64,000 bases of DNA. It comes from Cyclobacteriaceae bacterium (GTDB lineage Bacteria > Bacteroidota > Bacteroidia > Cytophagales > Cyclobacteriaceae). A program made the translations under genes and the position numbers. The notes below the pieces were generated by a model that ran no database searches, had not been told where the DNA came from, and saw nothing but the letters and a program-made list of their open reading frames with translations. Positions 19,616 to 27,760 of the stretch are shown here, one piece after another. The stretch covers positions 62,001 to 126,000 of the forward strand of contig JAHBUB010000007.1 in NCBI GenBank assembly GCA_019638285.1. Reading direction: 5' to 3'. The number at the start of each line of letters is the position of its first letter. Within the stretch, counting starts at the first letter, position 1.

Positions 19616-21385
19616 ATGGTTTTAAGTACAATTGATTGGATCATTGTTATTGCATTTCTTTTACTATCTCTGATTATCGGATTGCTCAACCTCAAAAAAG
19701 CTGGCCAAAGCGCAAACGAATTTTTCTTATCCAGCAGAAGTATGCCGTGGTGGTTATTAGGAATTTCTATGGTGGCCACCACTTTCTCAGCCGACACACC
19801 CAATCTGGTCACTGATATTGTGAGAAAGCACGGAGTATCCGGCAATTGGGTATGGTGGGCATTCTTATTAACTGGTATGCTCACCGTATTTACCTATGCA
19901 AAACTCTGGAGAAGGTCGGGAGTAGTGACAGACTTGGAATTCTATGAATTGCGTTATGGTGGAAAGTCAGCAGCTTTTTTAAGAGGCTTCCGCGCCCTGT
20001 ACTTAGGTGTCTTCTTCAATATTGTGATCATGGCTTCTGTATCCCTTGCGGCAATAAAAATAGGGGGAGTAATGATGGGCCTTTCACCAATAGAAACATT
20101 ATCCATTGCCACTATCATTACCGTGGTTTATAGCTCGTTGGGTGGGCTTCGCAGCGTATTGATCACTGATTTTTTTCAGTTTGTTATTGCTATGATTGGC
20201 TCTGTTGCAGCCACTATCTATTTAATCACCCAACCAATGATTGGAGGACTGGACAATTTATTTAGTCAGCCAGAAGTTGTTTCAAGGCTTTCTTTTTTAC
20301 CCGACTTTTCAGATTCATCCACATTAATTCCATTGCTTATTTTACCATTAGCCATCCAATGGTGGAGTGTGTGGTATCCAGGTTCAGAACCTGGGGGTGG
20401 TGGATATATTGCACAAAGAATGCTCTCTGCAAAAGATGAAAAAAATGCTTTGACCGCATCCCTGGTTTTTAATATCACCCATTATGCACTTCGTCCCTGG
20501 CCATGGATTTTAATTGCATTGGCTTCTTTAATAGTATTTCCCGATCTAGCTTCTTTACAAAAAGCATTCCCACATATGCCAATAGACAAAATCAATGATG
20601 ACTTGGCGTATCCTGCCATGCTTACATTTTTACCTGCAGGTTTGATGGGCGTACTCATTGCTTCTTTGGTGGCGGCTTATATGTCAACGATTTCAACTCA
20701 CCTCAACTGGGGATCCTCCTACGTAGTCAATGATTTTTATAGACGATTTGTGAAACCCGATGCATCAGAGAAAGAATTAGTAAATGTGGGAAGACTTTCT
20801 ACTGTTGTTCTGGCAATTTTTTCAGCAATGCTTGCATTAATGCTCAGCAACGCGTTGCAAGCCTTTAACATCTTGCTACAAATTGGCGCTGGCACAGGAT
20901 TGATATTTATTTTAAGATGGTTTTGGTGGCGTATCAACACCTATACAGAAATCACAGGCATGACGGTTTCCTTTTTTGTCGCTATCTATTTTGAGGTACT
21001 TCATAATCGATTTTTCGATCCCATTGAAGGACATTGGAAATTATTGATTGGTGTTGCAGTCACTACTGCTAGTTGGCTTCTGGTCACATTGCTGACTCAA
21101 CCTGAAAGCAATGAAGTCTTAGTGCGGTTTTATGAAAAAGTGAGACCCTCGAGTATTGGATGGCAGCCAGTAATTAGAAGCAACCCTACCCTTACAGAAG
21201 AGAAAGGGCAACTCCCATTCGAGATTTTCTTGATGGTCACTGGATCTTTTACCGTGTATGGTGCTCTTTTCTGCATCGGGTTCTGGTTGTGTGGCAACAT
21301 TATCCCAACTCTTGTCTCCGGGCTAATTGCACTGGCGGGGACTACCATTTTAATAAAGAATTGGGGTAAGTTGAAATTTTATTAA
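19616..21385 (+). CDS. Sodium:solute symporter (SSS family)
   Basis: The 589-residue integral membrane protein has about 13-14 hydrophobic segments. It shows SSS-family features: IDWIIVIAFLLLSLIIG in the first helix, the NEFFLSSRSMPWWLLGISM loop, YSSLGGLRSVLITDFFQF in the middle, and LMGVLIASLVAAYMSTIS before a long cytoplasmic tail. The family couples Na+ entry to uptake of sugars, amino acids or vitamins. It is divergent from the sugar nucleotidyltransferase/kinase pair, so a sugar is a reasonable guess for its substrate, but the sequence does not settle this. Confidence 0.88.
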   Translation: MVLSTIDWIIVIAFLLLSLIIGLLNLKKAGQSANEFFLSSRSMPWWLLGISMVATTFSADTPNLVTDIVRKHGVSGNWVWWAFLLTGMLTVFTYAKLWRRSGVVTDLEFYELRYGGKSAAFLRGFRALYLGVFFNIVIMASVSLAAIKIGGVMMGLSPIETLSIATIITVVYSSLGGLRSVLITDFFQFVIAMIGSVAATIYLITQPMIGGLDNLFSQPEVVSRLSFLPDFSDSSTLIPLLILPLAIQWWSVWYPGSEPGGGGYIAQRMLSAKDEKNALTASLVFNITHYALRPWPWILIALASLIVFPDLASLQKAFPHMPIDKINDDLAYPAMLTFLPAGLMGVLIASLVAAYMSTISTHLNWGSSYVVNDFYRRFVKPDASEKELVNVGRLSTVVLAIFSAMLALMLSNALQAFNILLQIGAGTGLIFILRWFWWRINTYTEITGMTVSFFVAIYFEVLHNRFFDPIEGHWKLLIGVAVTTASWLLVTLLTQPESNEVLVRFYEKVRPSSIGWQPVIRSNPTLTEEKGQLPFEIFLMVTGSFTVYGALFCIGFWLCGNIIPTLVSGLIALAGTTILIKNWGKLKFY

Positions 21386-21474
21386 CCTTCTGCCAAAAAA
21401 CCATTAGACATTGTTGCTTCTCTGGCTACATCAGGCACAAGTTTGGCCGGGTAATGTGCAGTTATGTTTTTGAA
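21382..21474 (-). pseudogene. Possible coding remnant (30 codons)
   Basis: The minus strand reads 30 coherent codons (core HYPAKLVPDVAREATMSN) ending in a TAA that overlaps the symporter stop. It has no start codon and a TAG lies immediately upstream. Composition looks protein-like, so it may be the tail of a decayed gene once downstream of pnuC. I do not recognise the family, and chance is possible at this length. Confidence 0.25.
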
Positions 21475-21518
21475 CTAGGTATTTTGTCCGCGCCCACTAG
21501 CTCGTAAAATAATTTTGG

Positions 21519-22172
21519 TTATGAATAGGATTTATACTCTTTCATCCACCTCCACAATCCAAAGGCAGCAATAAAACAAAAAACAAGGTATTCTATTCCC
21601 ACAAATTTTATTCCTTTAGCAAAATATAAACCAGTAGCCACCACATCCACCACTATCCAAATCATCCAGCACTCTACTTTCTTTTGAATCATTAAATAGG
21701 TGGCCACAATACTCATTACAGTTACAAATGAATCGGGGTAAGGAAATGCGCTCGGATGATTAAAAATAACGGGGAACCATTCGTGAAGATTGCTGGCAAG
21801 CCCACCCATAAGTATCGTTCCCAACACGCCAATTGAAAAAAAAATAGCCAATTGCCTGACTGGCATAAAACTGATTCGCAATTCATTCTTCTTGTCTTCC
21901 TCATCAGGTTTGGGATGCGCCCATCTCCACCAGCCCATGAGATTGGTGACAAAGAAAAAAGTTTGTAAGAACATATCCGGGTACAATTGCACCTGAAAGA
22001 AGAGGAAAAAGAACAGAGTAACATTGATAAGGCCTATGACCCAACCCCAGATATTAGCACGGGCAGTCAACCACACCGCTATCCCTCCTGCGAGCGTTCC
22101 AAAAAACTCAAGATAGCTCATGGGGTAGCCCCACATTTCAAAAAAAATAGATTCGATGCTGAAGAAATCCAT
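21519..22172 (-). CDS. pnuC: Nicotinamide riboside transporter PnuC
   Basis: The 217-residue membrane protein with about seven helices shows PnuC features: GTLAGGIAVWLTARANIWGW, a TNLMGWWRWAHP segment and the C-terminal WMIWIVVDVVATGLYFAKGI. PnuC lets nicotinamide riboside diffuse in for NAD synthesis. It lies 10 bases after the aldehyde dehydrogenase gene on the same strand, so it is probably the last gene of an SDR-ALDH-PnuC operon. This places NAD-precursor uptake in the kynurenine locus, whose pathway can also supply quinolinate for NAD. Confidence 0.9.
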   Translation of the reverse strand: MDFFSIESIFFEMWGYPMSYLEFFGTLAGGIAVWLTARANIWGWVIGLINVTLFFFLFFQVQLYPDMFLQTFFFVTNLMGWWRWAHPKPDEEDKKNELRISFMPVRQLAIFFSIGVLGTILMGGLASNLHEWFPVIFNHPSAFPYPDSFVTVMSIVATYLMIQKKVECWMIWIVVDVVATGLYFAKGIKFVGIEYLVFCFIAAFGLWRWMKEYKSYS

Positions 22173-22182
22173 GGCCTTTGGC

Positions 22183-23625
22183 CTAAAGCTTTATGCAGAT
22201 ATTTTTTTGCTCCGTAAAGAAACGCAAGGCTTCCCATCCCCCTTCTCTACCCACGCCTGATTGCTTCATGCCTCCAAAGGGTGTGCGCAAATCACGAAGG
22301 AGCCAGCAATTCACCCAAATAATTCCGCTTTTTAATTGATGTGATACCCGATGTGCTTTTTTTAAATTCTCAGTCCAAATAGTGGCAGACAAACCGAAAG
22401 CTGTGCTATTGGCAAACTCAATGACTTCCTCCTCCGTATCAAATGGCATAATGGTAACTACTGGTCCAAATATTTCCTCCTGATTGGTTCTGCATTGTTG
22501 ATTCAAACCAAGGATGATAGTAGGCGCTACAAAGTATCCCATTTCACAGCGGCCTCGCACGACTACTCTTTCTCCTCCGGACATCACCTTCCCTCCTTCC
22601 GCTTTCGCCAGTTCAATGTAAGAAAGCACCTTATTCATATGCTCTTCAGATACCAATGCTCCTACTCTTGTTTCCTCATCGGCTGGATCGCCCACCGAGA
22701 GTTTTTTAGTGCGTTTTATAAATTCCTCTACAAAGCGATCATACACTGATCGCTCCACCAGTATCCTCGATCCACATAAACATATCTCTCCCTGATTAGA
22801 AAAGGAAGAATAAATTGAGGTGCTAACAGCCTGCTCAAAGTCACAATCAGCAAAAATGATGTTGGGATTCTTACCACCCAATTCAAGAGAAAGTTTTTTA
22901 AACATAGGCGCTGCTGTGGCCGCTATCCTCTTTCCTGTAGTAGTTCCTCCTGTAAAAGAAATTCCCACTATCTCAGGATGCTCAATAATCGCCTGACCTG
23001 CTTTACTCCCTAACCCGTGAACAATATTTAATACTCCAGCCGGCAGTCCGGCTTCTTTACAAATTTTAGAAAACAAATAAGCTGTCATAGGAGTAAGTTC
23101 CGATGGCTTAGCTACTACTGTACAACCAGCAGCAAGTGCAGGTGCAATTTTCCACGTAAAGAGATAAAGCGGAAGGTTCCAGGGTGATATACAACCCACT
23201 ACCCCAAGTGGTGTGCGGGTAGTATAATTTACTGCCAACTGATCTGTTTGATGGGCTTGTGATTCAAAATGTAAAATTGCTGTAGCAAAAAATCGCATGT
23301 TAGCCGATGCGCGTGGAATATCAATCGTCTTTGCTAATTTCAGTGGCTTTCCGTTATCGTCACTTTCCGCTTTTGCAAGAGCCTCAAATTCACGATCAAT
23401 TCCCTCAGCGATTTTCAAAAGAATATCAGAGCGCTCTGACATTGGCATCGTAGACCAAGAAGGAAAAGCTTTTTTAGCAGATGTCACCGCCTCTTCAATA
23501 TCCTTTTCATTAGAATCAGGAATTTGACTGTATACCCTTCCCTCAGCCGGATTATAATTATCAAGCCACTCTCCAGAGACAGCGGGTATAAGTTCACCAT
23601 TGATATAATTCAGGATTCTCACCAT
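22183..23625 (-). CDS. Aldehyde dehydrogenase, probably 2-aminomuconic 6-semialdehyde dehydrogenase
   Basis: From the chosen start (ATG at 23625, 4 bases after the SDR stop) the protein is 480 residues. The frame is open further upstream into the SDR gene, but that extension is not ALDH-like. The ALDH active site is complete: SLELGGKNP with the general-base glutamate and NQGEICLCGSR with the catalytic cysteine. NQGEICLC and the C-terminal NCWLLRDLRTPFGGMKQSG resemble 2-aminomuconic or 2-hydroxymuconic semialdehyde dehydrogenases (ALDH8A1-like). This fits a kynurenine catabolic locus, where the enzyme would oxidise 2-aminomuconic semialdehyde with NAD+ to 2-aminomuconate. Making that substrate requires ACMS decarboxylase, which is not in this window. 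Confidence 0.82.
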   Translation of the reverse strand: MVRILNYINGELIPAVSGEWLDNYNPAEGRVYSQIPDSNEKDIEEAVTSAKKAFPSWSTMPMSERSDILLKIAEGIDREFEALAKAESDDNGKPLKLAKTIDIPRASANMRFFATAILHFESQAHQTDQLAVNYTTRTPLGVVGCISPWNLPLYLFTWKIAPALAAGCTVVAKPSELTPMTAYLFSKICKEAGLPAGVLNIVHGLGSKAGQAIIEHPEIVGISFTGGTTTGKRIAATAAPMFKKLSLELGGKNPNIIFADCDFEQAVSTSIYSSFSNQGEICLCGSRILVERSVYDRFVEEFIKRTKKLSVGDPADEETRVGALVSEEHMNKVLSYIELAKAEGGKVMSGGERVVVRGRCEMGYFVAPTIILGLNQQCRTNQEEIFGPVVTIMPFDTEEEVIEFANSTAFGLSATIWTENLKKAHRVSHQLKSGIIWVNCWLLRDLRTPFGGMKQSGVGREGGWEALRFFTEQKNICIKL

Positions 23626-23629
23626 TGGT

Positions 23630-24415
23630 CTATAAATTTCCTGTTCTGCCCCCGTCCACAGGAACATTGATTCCATTGATATATGATGCTGCTGGCGTGG
23701 CGAGAAAAGCAATGACCGCACCTACTTCATGAGGCTCTCCAATTCTCCCTGCCGGAATCTCATCAATCATTTCATTTATCACTTCCTCTTCAGACTTATG
23801 CAAAGCCTTTGCTTTTCCTTTAATGATCTGCTCCAATCTTCCGGTCATTGTTGCTCCAGGCAATACATTATTTACGGTAATGCCGAATTGCGCCAATTCA
23901 AACGACAACGTTTTTGCCCAATTGGCTACTGCACCTCGAATGGTATTAGATACTCCCAGTCCTTTTATCGGTGACTTCACAGAAGTAGAAATTATATTTA
24001 TAATACGACCATACTTGGCCTGCTTCATAGAAGGAACGAATGCCTGTACCAGATATTGATTGCAGATCACATGAGATTGAAATGCATTAACGAATTCAAA
24101 TACTCTGGCATCAATGGCAGGCCCTGCCGGAGGCCCTCCGGTGTTATTGATCAAAATATGTACTGGATTACTTTGTGAATAGATATCAGCGGTCAATTTT
24201 ACATCTTCAGGCATGTTAAAATCCACTACCAGGTATTCATGTTTTTGATTTTGTGTTTTGTGTAATTCCCCGATGACAGCCCTCAATTTCTCTTCACTTC
24301 TAGCCATTAGCGTAATGCTTGCTCCCAATCTGGCCAATTCCTCAGCAGCAGCCCGTCCAATGCCCTGAGTGGCTCCGCAAACCACTGCTCTTTTCCCGCT
24401 TAAATTCAAATCCAT
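23630..24415 (-). CDS. Short-chain dehydrogenase/reductase family protein with altered active site
   Basis: Start at ATG 24415 gives 261 residues beginning MDLNLSGKRAVVCGATQGIG, the proper SDR start; the frame extends 21 codons upstream without SDR character. The nucleotide-binding motif GATQGIG, the NNTGGP strand and the C-terminal INGINVPVDGGRTGNL are typical. The usual Tyr-x-x-x-Lys is not seen: the aligned place (residues 156-160) reads SNTIR. An SDR subgroup with S-N-x-x-R here exists, so activity may differ rather than be lost. It heads the SDR-ALDH-PnuC operon, 78 bases from the divergent HAAO gene. Its reaction in kynurenine breakdown is not known to me. Confidence 0.82.
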   Translation of the reverse strand: MDLNLSGKRAVVCGATQGIGRAAAEELARLGASITLMARSEEKLRAVIGELHKTQNQKHEYLVVDFNMPEDVKLTADIYSQSNPVHILINNTGGPPAGPAIDARVFEFVNAFQSHVICNQYLVQAFVPSMKQAKYGRIINIISTSVKSPIKGLGVSNTIRGAVANWAKTLSFELAQFGITVNNVLPGATMTGRLEQIIKGKAKALHKSEEEVINEMIDEIPAGRIGEPHEVGAVIAFLATPAASYINGINVPVDGGRTGNL

Positions 24416-24493
24416 TCTTATCGATTGTCTAGTTTTTGTAAATATAAGACTCAAAAAGTTGTTAGTTTTACTAAGCATTAATTAATTAAAACT

Positions 24494-25021
24494 ATGGCAA
24501 TTCGCAGACCTTTTAACCTCAAGAAATGGATAAGTGACAATCGAGATCTTTTAAAACCACCTGTGGGAAATAAAAATCTATACGCAAACGCTGGCGACTA
24601 CATTGTAATGATTGTAGGTGGCCCCAACGCCAGGAAAGACTATCACTACAACGAAACTGAAGAATTATTTTATCAATTGGAAGGTGATATTAAAGTGACT
24701 ATTCAAGAGGAGGGGAAAGCCGTAGAAATTCCAATAAAAGAAGGAGAAATGTTTCTTTTACCTGCCAGGGTACCACATCAACCTGCAAGACCTGCCCATA
24801 CTGTCGGGCTGGTGATTGAATGTAAGAGGGTTGGAAATGAAAATGATGGTCTAATGTGGTTTTGTGAAAATTGCAACAACCCATTAAAAGAATTTAAATT
24901 TCACCTTACCGATATTGAAAAAGATTTTTTGCCGCGATTCAAAGAATTCTACGGATCCGAAAAATTGCGAACTTGCTCTCGATGCGGAACTGTAATGGAG
25001 GTCGATCCGAGATTTATTTAA
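24494..25021 (+). CDS. nbaC: 3-hydroxyanthranilate 3,4-dioxygenase
   Basis: The 175-residue cupin opens the ring of 3-hydroxyanthranilate to 2-amino-3-carboxymuconate semialdehyde (ACMS). The Fe(II) ligands H51, E57 and H95 and the substrate arginines R47 and R99 are in their known positions (KDYHYNETEELFYQ, ARVPHQPAR). The C-terminal rubredoxin-like metal site found in bacterial HAAO is present as CENC and CSRC. It is the first gene of the HAAO-KynU-KMO group, in the order opposite to the pathway. It is divergent from the SDR gene, so the two operons may share control. Confidence 0.94.
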   Translation: MAIRRPFNLKKWISDNRDLLKPPVGNKNLYANAGDYIVMIVGGPNARKDYHYNETEELFYQLEGDIKVTIQEEGKAVEIPIKEGEMFLLPARVPHQPARPAHTVGLVIECKRVGNENDGLMWFCENCNNPLKEFKFHLTDIEKDFLPRFKEFYGSEKLRTCSRCGTVMEVDPRFI

Positions 25022-25088
25022 GCATCAAATATCTCTATAGATATACTGCCTCAAGCACAGCATTTTTATTTTTTTTATAGTATAGCGA

Positions 25089-26354
25089 ATGACTTTTGAA
25101 AACTCCATTGCCTTTGCCCGAAAGATGGATCGCAACGACCCGTTATCTTCCTATCGCAAGAAGTTTATAATTCCAAAGCACAAGGGCAAGACTGCAGTTT
25201 ATTTCGTAGGAAATTCTTTGGGGCTACAACCAAAGGATACGAAAAGATATATAAATGAAGAGTTGGAAGATTGGGGTACTTTGGCAGTGGAGGGACATTT
25301 TAATGGGAGGCGGCCATGGATGCATTATCACAAGTTTAGTAAGAAAGCTTTAGCAGAAATCGTAGGTGCTAAATCCATCGAGGTGGTTGCACTGAATCAG
25401 CTTACTGTAAACCTTCATTTAATGATGGTATCATTCTATCGCCCCACCAAAGAAAGATTTAAAATTATAATGGAAGCGGGAGCATTTCCCTCAGATCAAT
25501 ACGCAGTAGAGTCGCAACTCAACTATCATAAACTTAATGTTGATACAGCCCTTGTTGAGCTAAAACCCAGACTAGGTGAGCATACTTTGCGAACAGAAGA
25601 CATTCTTCAATCAATCGATGCTCATAGAAATCAACTCGCGTTGGTTCTACTATCGGGTGTTCAATATTATACTGGGCAGTTCTTTGACATTAAAAAAATT
25701 ACAGAGGTAGGACATCGATCAGGCGCATTAGTGGGCTTTGATCTTGCACATGCGGTGGGCAATGTGCCGCTTCAATTACATAAAGACAACGTAGATTTTG
25801 CTGTATGGTGTAGTTATAAATATTTAAACTCTGGCCCCGGAGGTATTGCAGGAATATTTATTCATGAAAAACACAAGAACGATTCCAATATCCCGCGTTT
25901 TGCCGGATGGTGGGGACATAAGGAAAATGTAAGGTTTCAAATGAAGAAAGGATTTATCCCTATGCAAGGTGCTGACGGTTGGCAACTTTCCAATGTCCCA
26001 GTGCTTGCTGGCGCGGCTCACTTGGCCTCTTTGAAACTCTTTGAAGAAGCTGGTATCCTTAATCTAAGAAAGAAAAGTATACTATTGACCAGCTACCTTC
26101 ACTCACTACTCAACGAAATGGATCCAAAAGGAGACAAGTTTGAAATCATCACACCTTCCAATTCCAACGACAGAGGTTGTCAATTATCAATTCTAATGAA
26201 GAAAAATGGAAGGAAAGTATTCAGTGGTCTAATGAAAAAAGGAATATTTACGGATTGGAGAGAACCGGATGTCATCAGGGCTGCTCCCGTCCCAATGTAT
26301 AATTCCTTTGAGGATGTCTACAAATTTGCTCATGTCCTCTCTACACTCATCTGA
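25089..26354 (+). CDS. kynU: Kynureninase
   Basis: The 421-residue PLP enzyme of fold type I cleaves 3-hydroxykynurenine to 3-hydroxyanthranilate and alanine. Diagnostic stretches are YFVGNSLGLQPK near the N-terminus, MEAGAFPSDQYAVESQ, the aspartate strand VGFDLAHAVGNVPL, the PLP lysine K244 in SYKYLNSGPGG, and RFAGWWGHKENVRFQMK. Length and layout match bacterial kynureninase. It sits 67 bases after the dioxygenase gene and 50 bases before kmo on the same strand. Confidence 0.95.
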   Translation: MTFENSIAFARKMDRNDPLSSYRKKFIIPKHKGKTAVYFVGNSLGLQPKDTKRYINEELEDWGTLAVEGHFNGRRPWMHYHKFSKKALAEIVGAKSIEVVALNQLTVNLHLMMVSFYRPTKERFKIIMEAGAFPSDQYAVESQLNYHKLNVDTALVELKPRLGEHTLRTEDILQSIDAHRNQLALVLLSGVQYYTGQFFDIKKITEVGHRSGALVGFDLAHAVGNVPLQLHKDNVDFAVWCSYKYLNSGPGGIAGIFIHEKHKNDSNIPRFAGWWGHKENVRFQMKKGFIPMQGADGWQLSNVPVLAGAAHLASLKLFEEAGILNLRKKSILLTSYLHSLLNEMDPKGDKFEIITPSNSNDRGCQLSILMKKNGRKVFSGLMKKGIFTDWREPDVIRAAPVPMYNSFEDVYKFAHVLSTLI

Positions 26355-26404
26355 TCATTGTTATGTATTTACAAGCGACATCTTTTTACTTTGAAAAATA
26401 AGAA

Positions 26405-27760
26405 ATGAAAACAGAAAAAAAAGATATCGCAATAGTAGGCGCAGGATTGGTGGGATCGCTCTTATCTATTTATTTAGTAAAGCGTGGATATAAAGTTACC
26501 GTCTTTGAGAAAAGGCGCGATATGCGCGCGCATGTTTTAGAGGGTGGCCGATCTATCAATTTGGCACTTAGCAACAGGGGGATTAGGGCACTTGAGTACA
26601 TCGGGCTCGCTGAACCTATGAAAAGGATGGCCATCCCAATGCATGGCCGCATGATGCACAATATGAAGGGGGACCTCACCTTTCAATCATATGGAAAAAA
26701 TGGGCAGTTCATCAATTCGGTTTCAAGAAGTGGGCTGAACAAAATGTTAATGGGGGAGGCTGAGAACCAAGGAGTGCATTTTTTCTATGAATACAAATGC
26801 GAAGAGTTAGATTTTGAGAAAACGGAAATAAAATTTCAAACCTATGGATCACACGTAACCCGAAAGTTTGATATGATCATAGGTGCCGATGGCGCATTCT
26901 CTGCTGTAAGGGAGGCCATGGAAAAAAAAGCATTTATAAAGGGAACCATTGACGCATTAGAGCACGGCTACAAAGAGTTGCGCATTCCGTCTTCCGATTC
27001 AGACTCACCTCTACTTCAAAAAAATGCTTTACATATTTGGCCAAGAGAAAGCTTTATGCTGATTGCTCTGCCCAACCCAGATGAATCATTCACCTGTACG
27101 CTATTTCTTCCTTTTGAAGGAGAGCAGTCATTTAAAAATTTAAAACGAACAGAAAATATCACAGACTTCTTTCAAACTTATTTTCCAGACACCGTTCCAT
27201 TGATGAATACGCTTCTGGAAGATTTCAGGGACAATGCTACTTCTTCCCTTGTTACTGTTAGATGTTATCCATGGGTAAAGAACAATACGTTCCTTATTGG
27301 TGATGCAGCCCATGGCATCGTGCCCTTCTATGGACAAGGCATGAATGCAGGATTTGAAGACTGCTTTATACTCAATGAGCTGTTGGATAAACACCAAGAT
27401 GACTGGTCAACAGTACTTAAAGAGTTTCAAGAATTACGAAAACCAGACAATGACGCCATTGCCCAATTGGCCCTGGACAACTTTGTAGAAATGCGTGATC
27501 TGGTAGCCGATGAAGATTTCCTTCTAAGGAAGAAAATAGAAGCCAGACTGCACGAACATTTTCCAGATGAATGGATACCGTTATATTCAATGGTTACTTT
27601 TGAAGAAACCATGAGGTACTCAGAGGCGCTGGCTAAGGGAGCTCTTCAACATCAAGTGATGACGGAGGTAATGCGTGACCCTCACATAAAAACCAATTGG
27701 GAAAAGCTTGACCTTAAATCAATCGTAAACAAACTGTCTGCGTTGCGAGCTAGTCGATAA
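26405..27760 (+). CDS. kmo: Kynurenine 3-monooxygenase
   Basis: The 451-residue class A flavin monooxygenase uses NADPH and O2 to hydroxylate kynurenine. The FAD Rossmann motif is IAIVGAGLVGSLLSIYLVKR at the N-terminus, and EGGRSINLALSNRG is the KMO substrate loop. IIGADGAFSAVR is the DG motif, and FLIGDAAHGIVPFYGQGMNA is the GD motif that holds the flavin. It completes the three steps from kynurenine to ACMS. Tryptophan 2,3-dioxygenase and formamidase are not in the window. The 3' end overlaps the convergent MltF-like gene by 11 bases. Confidence 0.95.
   Translation: MKTEKKDIAIVGAGLVGSLLSIYLVKRGYKVTVFEKRRDMRAHVLEGGRSINLALSNRGIRALEYIGLAEPMKRMAIPMHGRMMHNMKGDLTFQSYGKNGQFINSVSRSGLNKMLMGEAENQGVHFFYEYKCEELDFEKTEIKFQTYGSHVTRKFDMIIGADGAFSAVREAMEKKAFIKGTIDALEHGYKELRIPSSDSDSPLLQKNALHIWPRESFMLIALPNPDESFTCTLFLPFEGEQSFKNLKRTENITDFFQTYFPDTVPLMNTLLEDFRDNATSSLVTVRCYPWVKNNTFLIGDAAHGIVPFYGQGMNAGFEDCFILNELLDKHQDDWSTVLKEFQELRKPDNDAIAQLALDNFVEMRDLVADEDFLLRKKIEARLHEHFPDEWIPLYSMVTFEETMRYSEALAKGALQHQVMTEVMRDPHIKTNWEKLDLKSIVNKLSALRASR

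Noticed and set aside
23626-23721. Longer start of the aldehyde dehydrogenase
   Set aside because: It would overlap the SDR gene by about 90 bases and adds no ALDH sequence.
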